In this document: in pieces, positions 7,099 through 14,474 of the stretch
How the letters are laid out: the number at the start of each line of letters is the position of its first letter
How positions within the stretch are numbered: position 1 is the first letter of the stretch
NCBI GenBank assembly: GCA_022561355.1
Contig: JADFRJ010000006.1
Span: 1 to 22,824 of the forward strand
DNA: 22,824 bases
Direction: 5' to 3'
DNA from: Chloroflexota bacterium
Lineage (GTDB): Bacteria; Chloroflexota; Dehalococcoidia; DSTF01; RBG-16-68-14
Notes under the pieces: generated by a model
Told to the model about the DNA's origin: nothing
Database searches by the model: none
What the model saw: the letters and a program-made list of their open reading frames with translations, nothing else
Made by a program: the position numbers and the translations under genes

Positions 7099-7530
7099 AT
7101 GGCTGAGGTGATGGCAGGCTTCGTCTGCGGCTTCGCGCTCTCCATAGCGGCAACGCCGATCGCGGCCATCCTCATCGTGAGAGCGCGCGTCACCAGCCCG
7201 CTCATGCGGCAGATCGTGCCGGAAGGGACGTCGCTCATCGCGGTGTCCGTCCTGCTCCACACGTTCTTCATGCTCACCATGACCGCTATCGGCCTCTTGC
7301 TCGGCATGCTGCTCACCGGGCTCGAGAGCAGCAGTCCAGCGAGCGGCCTCGGCAGTCCTAACCGCGCGTTCACCGCGTTCGTTCTGATCGCCACCGCCAT
7401 CGCCGTCCTCCCGCTCGCCGTGGCGAGCGCCAAGCTGCGCATGCCATTCGTGATCGGCGGCCTGATCTTCGTCGCCACCTTCGCCTGGTTCATGCCCTAC
7501 CTCGCAAGCTGGTCGCCAATCGAGAGCTAA
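7099..7530 (+). CDS. Small four-helix membrane protein of unknown function
   Basis: I do not recognise a family. The 143-residue product has about four hydrophobic segments (roughly residues 5-26, 45-75, 90-108 and 115-137), with a Ser/Pro/Gly-rich loop near 77-88. It starts two bases after the ispE stop, so it is almost certainly transcribed with rsmA-ispE. Codon use matches its neighbours. No catalytic or ligand-binding motif stands out. A gene in this position that is conserved in relatives might serve membrane or isoprenoid-lipid metabolism, but that rests only on location. Confidence 0.7.
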   Translation: MAEVMAGFVCGFALSIAATPIAAILIVRARVTSPLMRQIVPEGTSLIAVSVLLHTFFMLTMTAIGLLLGMLLTGLESSSPASGLGSPNRAFTAFVLIATAIAVLPLAVASAKLRMPFVIGGLIFVATFAWFMPYLASWSPIES

Positions 7531-7540
7531 GCAGATCTGC

Positions 7541-7549
7541 TGGTATACT
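7541..7549 (+). promoter_or_regulatory. Extended -10 promoter for a leaderless PHP gene
   Basis: TGGTATACT is a strong extended -10 element (TGn plus TATACT). Only 6 bases separate it from the ATG at 7556, so transcription should start at or next to the start codon. No Shine-Dalgarno sequence exists in that gap, consistent with a leaderless mRNA. Confidence 0.6.
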
Positions 7550-7555
7550 GCCGCG

Positions 7556-8266
7556 ATGGGAACCATCATCGATATGCACATCCACACCACGCGCGGCGCG
7601 TCGGATAGCGGACTCGACCCCAACGACCTAGCCCGAGAAGCCAAGAAGCGCGGCCTTACCGCCGTCCACATCACCGAACACGATCGGCTTTGGGACCGCT
7701 ACGTGCTCCAAGAGTTCCGAGACCAATACCCTGATCTCCTCATCGCGAACGGGATGGAGGTCTCCACGGACATGGGCCACATCCTCGCGCTCGGCCTGAA
7801 GGAGTACGTGGGCGGCATCCGCCACTGCGAAGAACTCCGTCGCGTTGCGGACGAACAGGGTGCCTTCCTGATCGTCGCGCATCCGTTCCGCCATTTCTTC
7901 GACCCCGTCTACTTCACGCGCCAGGGCAAAGAGCCCTTCACACTCACACCGGAGCAGGCGGCCAAGCTGCCCGTCTTCCAGTTCGTCGACGCCATCGAAG
8001 TGCTGAACGGCGCCAATACGGCACGCGAAAATATCTACGCGCTCAAGGTCGCCCAAGCCATTGGCAAACCCGGGACCGGCGGTAGCGACGCCCACTCCAC
8101 GCAAGGCATCGGCACCTATTGTGTCGTGTTCGAGAAAGACATCGAATCCCAGGAGGAGCTCCTGGCCGAACTGCACGCAGGCCGCTTCCATGCCGGGCAC
8201 GGCCTGCTAGACGGCAACCTCCAGCGCTTCACAGAGACCAGCCTCCCCGCGGATGCGTCCAGCTAA
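7556..8266 (+). CDS. PHP-domain metal-dependent phosphoesterase
   Basis: A 236-residue protein of the PHP (polymerase and histidinol phosphatase) superfamily, whose members hydrolyse phosphoesters with two or three bound metal ions. The metal-ligand motifs are all present: DMHIHT (residues 6-11), TEHD near residue 40, a GMEV glutamate near 65, AHPF near 103 and GGSDAH at 175-180. Related short PHP proteins include nucleoside 3',5'-bisphosphate or RNA/DNA phosphodiesterases of the YciV/TrpH type; the substrate here cannot be named. It appears to be a single-gene unit with its own leaderless promoter. The ATG at 7556 is supported by the immediate start of the first PHP motif. Confidence 0.85.
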   Translation: MGTIIDMHIHTTRGASDSGLDPNDLAREAKKRGLTAVHITEHDRLWDRYVLQEFRDQYPDLLIANGMEVSTDMGHILALGLKEYVGGIRHCEELRRVADEQGAFLIVAHPFRHFFDPVYFTRQGKEPFTLTPEQAAKLPVFQFVDAIEVLNGANTARENIYALKVAQAIGKPGTGGSDAHSTQGIGTYCVVFEKDIESQEELLAELHAGRFHAGHGLLDGNLQRFTETSLPADASS

Positions 8267-8296
8267 CAGGCGCCTCACCAGCCGTGATTCGCGCAT

Positions 8297-8325
8297 TTGT
8301 TCTAGTAGCCGGGCCGTGCTAGAAT
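8297..8325 (+). promoter_or_regulatory. Promoter of the dinG-dnaQ fusion gene
   Basis: TTGTTC (8297-8302) and TAGAAT (8320-8325) have exactly 17 bases between them, and a TGC before the hexamer makes an extended -10. Transcription should start near 8332, just before the tandem repeat at 8333-8366. Confidence 0.65.
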
Positions 8326-8332
8326 AGCGCCA

Positions 8333-8366
8333 CCTTCTTGCTGGAAGGACCCTCTCGCTAGAAGGA
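8333..8366 (+). repeat. 17-bp tandem duplication containing the ribosome site
   Basis: Two adjacent 17-base units (8333-8349 and 8350-8366) agree at 14 of 17 positions; each ends in GAAGGA. The second supplies the AAGGAG that sits 5-7 bases before the ATG at 8371. The first can fold as CCTTC/GAAGG. Confidence 0.5.
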
Positions 8367-8370
8367 GCAC

Positions 8371-11154
8371 ATGTCTGGCACCTACGTCGCCCTCGACCTA
8401 GAAACGACCGGCCTCGATGCTGACCGTGACGCGATCATGGAGATCGGCGCGGTGCGTTTCGATTTGGACGGCCACGCCGAGACCTTCAGCACGTTCGTCG
8501 ACCCGAAGCGGCCCGTCCCCTATCGCATCCAGCGCCTCACCAACATCAGCGATAAAGACTTGGCTGGCGCACCCCTGCTCGCCGAGATCGCGCCCGAACT
8601 CGAAGCGTTCGTCGGCGAGTTCCCGATCGTGGGGCAGAACATCGCGTTCGACCTCGAATTCTTGGAGCGTGCGCGGATCTACGCGCGCGGGCCCGCATAT
8701 GATACGCAAGAACTCGCCAACGTCCTGCTGCCCGGCCTTGTCGAGCAAAACCTGCGAGCGATAGCGCGGCACCTCGGGATCGAGTTCCCCGTCCGCCATC
8801 GCGCTCTCGCAGACGCAGAGGCCGCGCGGCTGGTTTTCGTGGCCCTTGTCGAGCGCCTTGCCGCCCTGCCAGCGGAGCTGCTGGCAGAGGCCGAGCGCAT
8901 CGCCGCCAGCATCGATTGGCCGCTCCAGCACCTCCTGCATGACGTCGTGGAAGGGCTGCCCCGGCCGGCGGACGGCGCTTCCGGCGCTGCTGGCTTGCTG
9001 CATGGCGCCGTCCGTCCTCCTCGCGAGATCGGCCCGCCCGTAGGCCCTGCGCTCGAAGAGCCTTCGACGATCGACCCGGCGGACATCGAACTCAGGCTCA
9101 CCAAGAGCGCCCGAGAGGTGATCGATGATTTCGAAGACAGGCCGGAGCAGGTCGCCATGGCGCGAGCTGTGACCCAAGCGCTCAACGACAGCGAAGCACT
9201 GCTAGTAGAAGCTGGGACAGGCGTCGGCAAATCGCTCGCCTACCTGCTGCCGGCGGCCGCGTACGCCCAGAGCAACAATAAACGCGTGATCGTCTCGACG
9301 AACACGATCAACTTGCAGGCGCAGCTCATGAACCAGGACATCCCCGCCGTCCAGCGCCTCCTTGGCGGCGACAACCTGCGGGCGGCGCAGCTCAAGGGCC
9401 GCCGCAACTACCTCTGCCTGCTGCGATGGGCGAACCTGCGTAATGCGCCGGCGCGGACAGAGGAGGAGACACGGCTGCTCGTGCGGCTCCTGCTCTGGCT
9501 CCCCCATACCGAGACCGGCGACCGGGCGGAGCTACGCCTGTCCCAAGGTGAGGACGCCGTCTGGAATCGACTCTCGGCCCAGCACGAAGCCTGCCTCTCG
9601 ATGCCGTGCGCCTTCGTCAGGGATGGCTCCTGTTTCCTGCTGCGAGCACGCAAGCGAGCGGAAGCTGCCCACATCGTCGTCGTCAACCATGCGTTGTTGG
9701 TCTCCGATCTTGCCGTCGGCGGTGGCGTCATCCCCGAATACTCCCACCTCATCGTCGACGAAGCGCAGCACCTGGAGGACGAAGCCACGCGGCAGTTCGG
9801 GTTCCAGGGCGATCAGGATAGCGTTGGCGCGTTCCTGGACGGGAGCGCCTCTCTGGCGAACAGCTTGCGCAACGCCTCCAGAGGCCTGGCAAGCCAGCTC
9901 GCGACAACACGCGACCTGCTCGATACCGCCGCGCGCGCGGACGACGCGATCGGGCGAGCGCGACAACGAGCGCCGGAGTTCTTCGACGGCCTCATCACCT
10001 TCATGCGTCAGCAGTCTGCCGATGAGGGCGACTACGACCAGCGCCTCTCCCTCAATCGAGGGATGCGCGTTCAGCCCGACTGGGGAAACGTCGAGCTAGC
10101 TTGGGAGAATCTCTCCGCAACGCTCGCGGAAGTCGTCTCAGCTCTGGGCCTTCTCCAACGCGGCCTCCAGTCACCGGACGCCGCCGCGATCCTCGACCAC
10201 GATACACTGCTATCCGACACTGCCGACCTGCTGCAGACGGGCGAATCCCTGCGCGAGGGAATTGGCGCCATCATCCTCAAGGACGACCCGAACACTGTCT
10301 GCTGGCTCACCCAACAGCGATCGGGGACCGGCACGATCCTCGCCAGCGCTCCGCTGAGCGTCGCCGGCCTGCTCGAGGAGCAGCTCTTCGCGCAGAAGGA
10401 CGCCACCATCCTCACCGGCGCCACGCTCACCACCGAGTCCAGCTTTGACTACGTCCGCGGGACGCTGGGCTTGGACGATGCGAACGAACTGGCTCTCGGC
10501 TCTCCATTCGACTACGCGGAGTCGACGAAAGTGCTCGTGCCGCGGGACATGCCGGAGCCGAGCCAGAACGGCTATATGGCCGCGCTCCAGGCGGCCCTGA
10601 TCGACCTCGTGCGGGCCAGCCGAGGCAGAGCCCTCGTCCTCTTCACGTCACACGCCAGCCTGCGCGCCGCCCACCGTGGCATCCGCCAAGCGCTGGAGGA
10701 CGAACAGATCCTCGTACTCGGCCACAACATCGACGGCTCGCCGCGACAGCTCACGCAAGCGCTCAGGGACGAGCCGAACACCGTCGTCCTCGGCACTGCA
10801 AGCTTCTGGGAAGGCGTCGACATCGTCGGCGAAGCCCTGTCCCTGCTCGTCATGGCCCGCCTGCCGTTCTCCGTACCGAACGATCCAATCTTTCGTGCCC
10901 GGTCGGAACTCTACGATGATCCCTTCAGCCAGTACGCTGTGCCGCAGGCCGCGCTGCGTTTCAAGCAGGGCTTCGGACGGCTGATCCGGCGCAAGACCGA
11001 CCGCGGCGTGATGGTCGTGCTCGACGCCCGCATCACGACGCGTGCCTACGGCCAAACGTTCCTGCACTCGCTCCCACCGTGCACCGTGGAGACAGCCCTT
11101 CTCCGCCAGATGCCGGACCTCGTGTCACAGTGGCTCGGCCGCCCTGAGTCGTGA
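8371..11154 (+). CDS. dinG: DnaQ-family exonuclease fused to DinG-type ATP-dependent helicase
   Basis: A 927-residue two-domain DNA-repair protein. Residues 1-175 form a DEDDh 3'-5' exonuclease: ALDLETTG (D9, E11), VGQNIAFDLEF and HRALADAEA carry the acidic and His ligands. Residues about 235-927 form an XPD/DinG-type superfamily 2 helicase: Walker A EAGTGVGKS near 277-285, motif II DEAQH near 463, and motif VI QGFGRLIRR near 865. Four cysteines between motifs I and II (YLCLLRW, EACLSMPC, GSCFLL) could hold the 4Fe-4S cluster known in this family. This arrangement is the usual one in Gram-positive bacteria and Chloroflexota. The ATG at 8371 has AAGGAG upstream. The stop overlaps the GTG of the acetyltransferase gene. 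Confidence 0.92.
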   Translation: MSGTYVALDLETTGLDADRDAIMEIGAVRFDLDGHAETFSTFVDPKRPVPYRIQRLTNISDKDLAGAPLLAEIAPELEAFVGEFPIVGQNIAFDLEFLERARIYARGPAYDTQELANVLLPGLVEQNLRAIARHLGIEFPVRHRALADAEAARLVFVALVERLAALPAELLAEAERIAASIDWPLQHLLHDVVEGLPRPADGASGAAGLLHGAVRPPREIGPPVGPALEEPSTIDPADIELRLTKSAREVIDDFEDRPEQVAMARAVTQALNDSEALLVEAGTGVGKSLAYLLPAAAYAQSNNKRVIVSTNTINLQAQLMNQDIPAVQRLLGGDNLRAAQLKGRRNYLCLLRWANLRNAPARTEEETRLLVRLLLWLPHTETGDRAELRLSQGEDAVWNRLSAQHEACLSMPCAFVRDGSCFLLRARKRAEAAHIVVVNHALLVSDLAVGGGVIPEYSHLIVDEAQHLEDEATRQFGFQGDQDSVGAFLDGSASLANSLRNASRGLASQLATTRDLLDTAARADDAIGRARQRAPEFFDGLITFMRQQSADEGDYDQRLSLNRGMRVQPDWGNVELAWENLSATLAEVVSALGLLQRGLQSPDAAAILDHDTLLSDTADLLQTGESLREGIGAIILKDDPNTVCWLTQQRSGTGTILASAPLSVAGLLEEQLFAQKDATILTGATLTTESSFDYVRGTLGLDDANELALGSPFDYAESTKVLVPRDMPEPSQNGYMAALQAALIDLVRASRGRALVLFTSHASLRAAHRGIRQALEDEQILVLGHNIDGSPRQLTQALRDEPNTVVLGTASFWEGVDIVGEALSLLVMARLPFSVPNDPIFRARSELYDDPFSQYAVPQAALRFKQGFGRLIRRKTDRGVMVVLDARITTRAYGQTFLHSLPPCTVETALLRQMPDLVSQWLGRPES

Positions 11155-11594
11155 GGCTCCACTCCATCAGACCCGCTGACGCCGAACGCCTCGCCACGTG
11201 GCTGCCGGATGTAGCCGCTGAGGCGGGCTGGGCTGATTGGGCCGACCCTGATTCGCTCTCGCGCTCGGTCCACGACCCGCAAGTGCTCACCGACGATTCG
11301 TCCACCGCGTTCCTCGCGTTCGAATTGGCCTCCCCCATCCCGAGTGCCGCGCGCATCGACTTTCTCGCCGTCTCTCCGGGGAAGCGACGGTTAGGCATCG
11401 GCGGACGTACGGCGCTCGCCTTCGAGCGTCGTCTCCGCGGCAAGGCGAAGAGCGTCTACGCCCCAGTGCCCGCGTCTATCGGCCTTGCTCTGTATTTCTG
11501 GCTTCGGCTAGGTTATCAGCCGCTCACGAAACGAGACTGGCCTGTGACGCCCAAGAGCGCCACGCCGTCAATCTGGATGAAGCGCGAACTCTAG
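11151..11594 (+). CDS. GNAT-family N-acetyltransferase
   Basis: A 147-residue protein with the acetyl-CoA-binding motif A of GNAT enzymes: the strand IDFLAVSPG followed by KRRLGIG (R79 to G84), then an alpha helix. Near the C-terminus YFWLRLGYQ is the usual motif B strand/helix. The acceptor (amino acid, protein N-terminus, antibiotic or other) cannot be told. The GTG at 11151 overlaps the dinG stop as GTGA, so the protein is translationally coupled to the helicase gene. Its stop codon shares CTAG (11591-11594) with the stop of the convergent membrane gene. Confidence 0.75.
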   Translation: MRLHSIRPADAERLATWLPDVAAEAGWADWADPDSLSRSVHDPQVLTDDSSTAFLAFELASPIPSAARIDFLAVSPGKRRLGIGGRTALAFERRLRGKAKSVYAPVPASIGLALYFWLRLGYQPLTKRDWPVTPKSATPSIWMKREL

Positions 11595-11887
11595 CCTCGA
11601 CGCCGAGCTACCCACATGCGAGTGAGGATGTGAGCCACCCCAAACGCAAGGCCGAACAGTCCCCCGAAGAAGATCAAGCCGAGAAGCGTATTCGCAACCA
11701 GTCCCATGATCACGATCCCCGCTACGAACGCGAAGAACACCGGGAAGGTGCGCCAGTTCCACTCGGGCAGTAACCTCGGCTGCGCCTTGGGCGGCGTCTT
11801 AGGCGCCTGCTGCTGCTGGTAGGCCGGGCCCACACCCTGGCGGCGGCCCTTACGCCGGCGGCGGCGGCGTATCTGCGAGTCGCTCAC
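11591..11887 (-). CDS. Small two-helix membrane protein with Arg-rich N-terminus
   Basis: A 98-residue protein that I do not recognise. Residues 7-16 are almost all arginine or lysine, followed by a Gln/Pro-rich linker to about 43. Two hydrophobic helices (about 48-66 and 67-88) and a basic tail complete it. By the positive-inside rule both ends should be cytoplasmic, with the N-terminal tail able to touch nucleic acid or phospholipid head groups (inference). The GTG start (complement of 11885-11887) lies 2 bases after the stop of the upstream zinc protein, so the two are co-expressed with cca. Confidence 0.6.
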   Translation of the reverse strand: MSDSQIRRRRRRKGRRQGVGPAYQQQQAPKTPPKAQPRLLPEWNWRTFPVFFAFVAGIVIMGLVANTLLGLIFFGGLFGLAFGVAHILTRMWVARRRG

Positions 11888-11889
11888 AA

Positions 11890-12156
11890 CTAGTCTCGCC
11901 TCCGATAGCGCCTCTTCCCCGAACGCGGCCGCCTCATGCGCGACCGTTCAGGGGCGGCTTCGCCTTGACTCAGGCAGCGCTGGCAGGCAAAGCGCAGCGC
12001 CAAAAATTGTTCGTCGATCCAGACTTGGCCACAGTCCTTGCCTTCTGTGTCATTCCGTTCGTTCAGGTGATAGCGCTCGCCGCAGCCGTGGCAGACCGAA
12101 GTCGTACGGTCGTCCGCCGCCTCTCGACACACAACACAGACTATAGGTTCAGCCAC
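11890..12156 (-). CDS. Small Cys-rich zinc-binding protein, C4HC3-like pattern
   Basis: An 88-residue protein with paired cysteines: C7-x2-C10, C22-x2-C25, H30, C42 and C58-x2-C61. Four cysteines, one histidine and three cysteines in this order resemble the ligand set of RING or PHD cross-brace zinc fingers, although the H30 to C42 gap is longer than in a classical PHD finger. The last 25 residues are very basic (RMRRPRSGKRRYRRR), suggesting contact with RNA or DNA. It starts at GTG (complement of 12154-12156), overlapping the cca stop by 8 bases, and precedes the small membrane gene. A role near tRNA maturation is suggested by location only. No enzyme motif is visible. Confidence 0.65.
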   Translation of the reverse strand: MAEPIVCVVCREAADDRTTSVCHGCGERYHLNERNDTEGKDCGQVWIDEQFLALRFACQRCLSQGEAAPERSRMRRPRSGKRRYRRRD

Positions 12157-13417
12157 GACTGCTGTTCACCCTCGCTTCGGTCAGCTCTCGGACGAGCGCC
12201 ACTTCGTCCTCGCTCGTCCTCACGCGTCCGTCGAGCTTGGCGGCCCGTAAGGCATGTATCGTAGATCCTAGCGCCGGACCACGCGCGACACCTAACCGCT
12301 GTAGGTCGTTCCCGTCAAGTCGCGGCCGCACAAAGCGCCACTCATCCAAGTAACGGCGAGCGCGCCTCGCCGCCCGCGCCGGACCGATCAGCGCGAACGA
12401 TTCGACTGCCTCCACCGGCCTAGGTGATAGCAGCTCCGCAATGCGGCTCGGCCTCGCCTCCGCAGCAGACAGCTCTCCCGCGAGCCGCTGGATGCCTAGC
12501 AACCCCGCCACAGCTTCTGCTTGCCGGCCCGTCATCGCCAGACGCCCGATCGCGTCCTCGGCCTGCGAGGGCGCAGCCCGCGCCAGCAGGACGCAGAAGA
12601 ACGCGGCATCCCGATGCGATGTCGGGAGCGCGGGGAGACATGATACCGCTCGCAGCGCGCGCGAATCGAGCGTAAACTCCTGATGCGCGGCCTCCAGAAC
12701 GTGGCGCCGGGCAGCCAAGCGAACGATGCCGCCAACCTCCGCTTCGACCGCAATGCGCTCGAACTCGCGTCGCAGGCGCGTACCGCTGATCGTCTCAACA
12801 TAGCCACGGTCACGCTCCAGACAGGCGGCCGTCTTGCGTTCGATGCGGAAGCGCAGCCTGCCTGCGTACCGGACGGCCCGGAAGATTCGAGTCGCGTCGT
12901 CTTGGAAGCTCTCGCCGTGCAGGACGCGAAGTATCCCTCTCTCAAGGTCACGCTCGCCCCCGTGCAGGTCGATCAGCTCTCCCGGCCGCTCACCGACGAG
13001 GCGCAGCGCCATCGCGTTGATCGTGAAGTCGCGGCGGTCCAGGTCCTCCTCTATCGTCGAAGGCCTGACCGTGGGAAGCGCGCCTGGTCTCGTGTAGTAC
13101 TCGGTTCTCGCCCGCGCCAAGTCCAGCCGAAATCCGCTTCCGCGCACAATCGCGGTTCCGAAACGAGGATGCCGCACCACCTTCGCCCGCAGCCTTCTCC
13201 CGAGGTCATTCGCCACCGCGATCACGTCCTCTTCCACTACAAGGTCGACATCCACAAGTAGCGATCCCAAGAACAGGTCACGGACCGCGCCGCCGACGAG
13301 AAACAGGCTACCTCCACGACGCTCCATAAGCGAAACCGCCGCATCTAGTGCGTCGCCGACAGGCTCCGTGAGGCGCTGGGGGAGACGTTTCAACAGCCGA
13401 GTACGAAGTCGCCCCAT
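12149..13417 (-). CDS. cca: tRNA nucleotidyltransferase (CCA-adding/poly(A) polymerase family)
   Basis: Class II nucleotidyltransferase that adds nucleotides to the 3' ends of tRNAs; 422 residues. The head domain has LVGGAVRDLFLG (residues 40-51), the metal-binding DVD at 56-58 and EDLDRRDFTINAMA at 124-137. The neck region has DDATRIFRAVRYAGRLRF. There is no C-terminal HD or CBS domain, and the C-terminal half is helical and poorly conserved. Sequence alone does not separate full CCA-adding from CC-adding or A-adding forms, so the symbol is tentative. The ATG at 13417 lies 9 bases from an extended -10 box. It heads a minus-strand operon with the zinc protein and the small membrane protein. 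Confidence 0.88.
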   Translation of the reverse strand: MGRLRTRLLKRLPQRLTEPVGDALDAAVSLMERRGGSLFLVGGAVRDLFLGSLLVDVDLVVEEDVIAVANDLGRRLRAKVVRHPRFGTAIVRGSGFRLDLARARTEYYTRPGALPTVRPSTIEEDLDRRDFTINAMALRLVGERPGELIDLHGGERDLERGILRVLHGESFQDDATRIFRAVRYAGRLRFRIERKTAACLERDRGYVETISGTRLRREFERIAVEAEVGGIVRLAARRHVLEAAHQEFTLDSRALRAVSCLPALPTSHRDAAFFCVLLARAAPSQAEDAIGRLAMTGRQAEAVAGLLGIQRLAGELSAAEARPSRIAELLSPRPVEAVESFALIGPARAARRARRYLDEWRFVRPRLDGNDLQRLGVARGPALGSTIHALRAAKLDGRVRTSEDEVALVRELTEARVNSSRG

Positions 13418-13426
13418 CTCGAGAGC

Positions 13427-13435
13427 AGTGTACCA
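13427..13435 (-). promoter_or_regulatory. Extended -10 promoter of the cca operon
   Basis: On the minus strand, TGG followed by TACACT (complement of 13427-13432) forms an extended -10 box. The ATG follows after 9 bases without a Shine-Dalgarno sequence, so the mRNA is leaderless or nearly so. No good -35 box is visible. Confidence 0.5.
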
Positions 13436-13457
13436 GGCACCTCTGATTGGGCGTAAC

Positions 13458-13487
13458 TTGACAAAACAACGGGTTCGTTCTTAAGAT
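13458..13487 (+). promoter_or_regulatory. Promoter of the rnc-smc transcript
   Basis: A consensus TTGACA (13458-13463) is followed after 18 bases by TAAGAT (13482-13487), or after 17 by TTAAGA. Transcription would start near 13494, about 255 bases before rnc. Confidence 0.65.
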
Positions 13488-13748
13488 GGCGCAAGCCCGG
13501 CTTTCATCACCCGGCGCTACGTCGCCGGAGGAGGTAGCACCGCTGCAAGCACGTGACGGGCAAGGCGAACTAGCAGGCAATCATCAGCGGCGCAAGGATC
13601 GCGCCTCGCTCGACCAACATCTCTTCAATCACCCGGCCAGCGCAGAGAAGACCTGCCCCAGCCTTCCGCTCACGCTTCAGCAATCCCAAGCCATGGCTCG
13701 CCGATCGCGTGCTCAGGAGGGCGGCGCTGTTGCGAGACGACACGGAAG
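13488..13748 (+). promoter_or_regulatory. Long structured untranslated leader of rnc
   Basis: About 255 transcribed bases precede rnc with no credible gene. It contains a perfect 6-bp hairpin CCGGCG/CGCCGG (13511-13528), a longer-range stem CCGCTG/CAGCGG (13540-13545 with 13585-13590) and a 10-base palindrome AGCCATGGCT (13689-13698). In Escherichia coli, RNase III limits its own synthesis by cutting a hairpin in its leader; a similar feedback is possible here but is only inferred. It matches no named RNA family that I recognise. Confidence 0.4.
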
Positions 13749-14450
13749 GTGGCCACGTTGGCTAAGCCAACCGACCTGGAGAAGCGTCTGGGCGTGACAT
13801 TCAAGAGTCCGCGGCTTCTGAAGAGTGCGTTCGTTCACAGCTCCTACGTGAACGAGAATCCTCATGCTGCCCCCGAGTCAAACGAACGGCTGGAGTTCCT
13901 AGGCGACGCGGTGCTGGGACTCGTCGTGGCTGACGAGTTGTACGCGGCCTACCCCGGCGACGACGAAGGCCGCCTGACCGAACTCCGTGCCCACCTCGTG
14001 CGACGCGACACGCTAGCGCAGGCCGCCGGCCGGATGCGCCTGGGCGAGGAGCTTCTGCTGGGCCGGGGCGAGGATGACGGAGGCGGACGCGAGCGTCCGA
14101 CCAACCTCTCACACGTCTACGAAGCCGTCGTTGGCGCCGTGTTCCTCGACCAAGGCCTGGAGGCTGCGCGAAGATTCGTCCTCAATTCGCTTGAAGATGA
14201 ACTCGACGAGGTACGAGATCGAGGTTCGCCACTAGACCCAAAGTCCCGTCTCCAGGAACTCTGCCAGGCTCGCTTTCAGTCCACACCGCAGTATCAGCTC
14301 GTCGAGACTGAGGGCCCTGACCATTCCCGAAACTTCACCGTCGAGGCCATCGTCAACGGCGAGCAGTTGGGAATGGGCAGCGGGCCCAGCAAGCAGCAGG
14401 CCGAAAAGCGAGCCGCACTTGAGGCGCTTCGCAAACTAGAAAGCCAGTAG
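13749..14450 (+). CDS. rnc: Ribonuclease III
   Basis: Cuts double-stranded RNA, including the processing stems of rRNA precursors and small RNA duplexes. The catalytic domain carries the signature ERLEFLGDAVL (residues 46-56) and the second acidic motif YEAVVGAVFLDQG near 124-136. The C-terminal double-stranded RNA-binding domain covers about 163-230, with DPKSRLQELCQ and the final KQQAEKRAALEAL helix. The length of 233 residues is normal. The start is either GTG 13749 or TTG 13758; the latter has GGAAGGTGG at a good distance and may be the true one. The gene leads the rnc-smc-ftsY order found in many bacteria, and smc begins 24 bases downstream. Confidence 0.94.
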   Translation: MATLAKPTDLEKRLGVTFKSPRLLKSAFVHSSYVNENPHAAPESNERLEFLGDAVLGLVVADELYAAYPGDDEGRLTELRAHLVRRDTLAQAAGRMRLGEELLLGRGEDDGGGRERPTNLSHVYEAVVGAVFLDQGLEAARRFVLNSLEDELDEVRDRGSPLDPKSRLQELCQARFQSTPQYQLVETEGPDHSRNFTVEAIVNGEQLGMGSGPSKQQAEKRAALEALRKLESQ

Positions 14451-14474
14451 GTACCAGACAGGGATGTCTCACAT

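Noticed and set aside
13689..13698. AGCCATGGCT palindrome as an operator
   Set aside because: A ten-base palindrome containing a common restriction site is expected by chance and stands alone.
13486..13797. Open frame of 103 codons before rnc
   Set aside because: Its ATG lies inside the -10 box of the rnc promoter, so it cannot be translated from that transcript. Its composition is random-looking and it runs into rnc in another frame.
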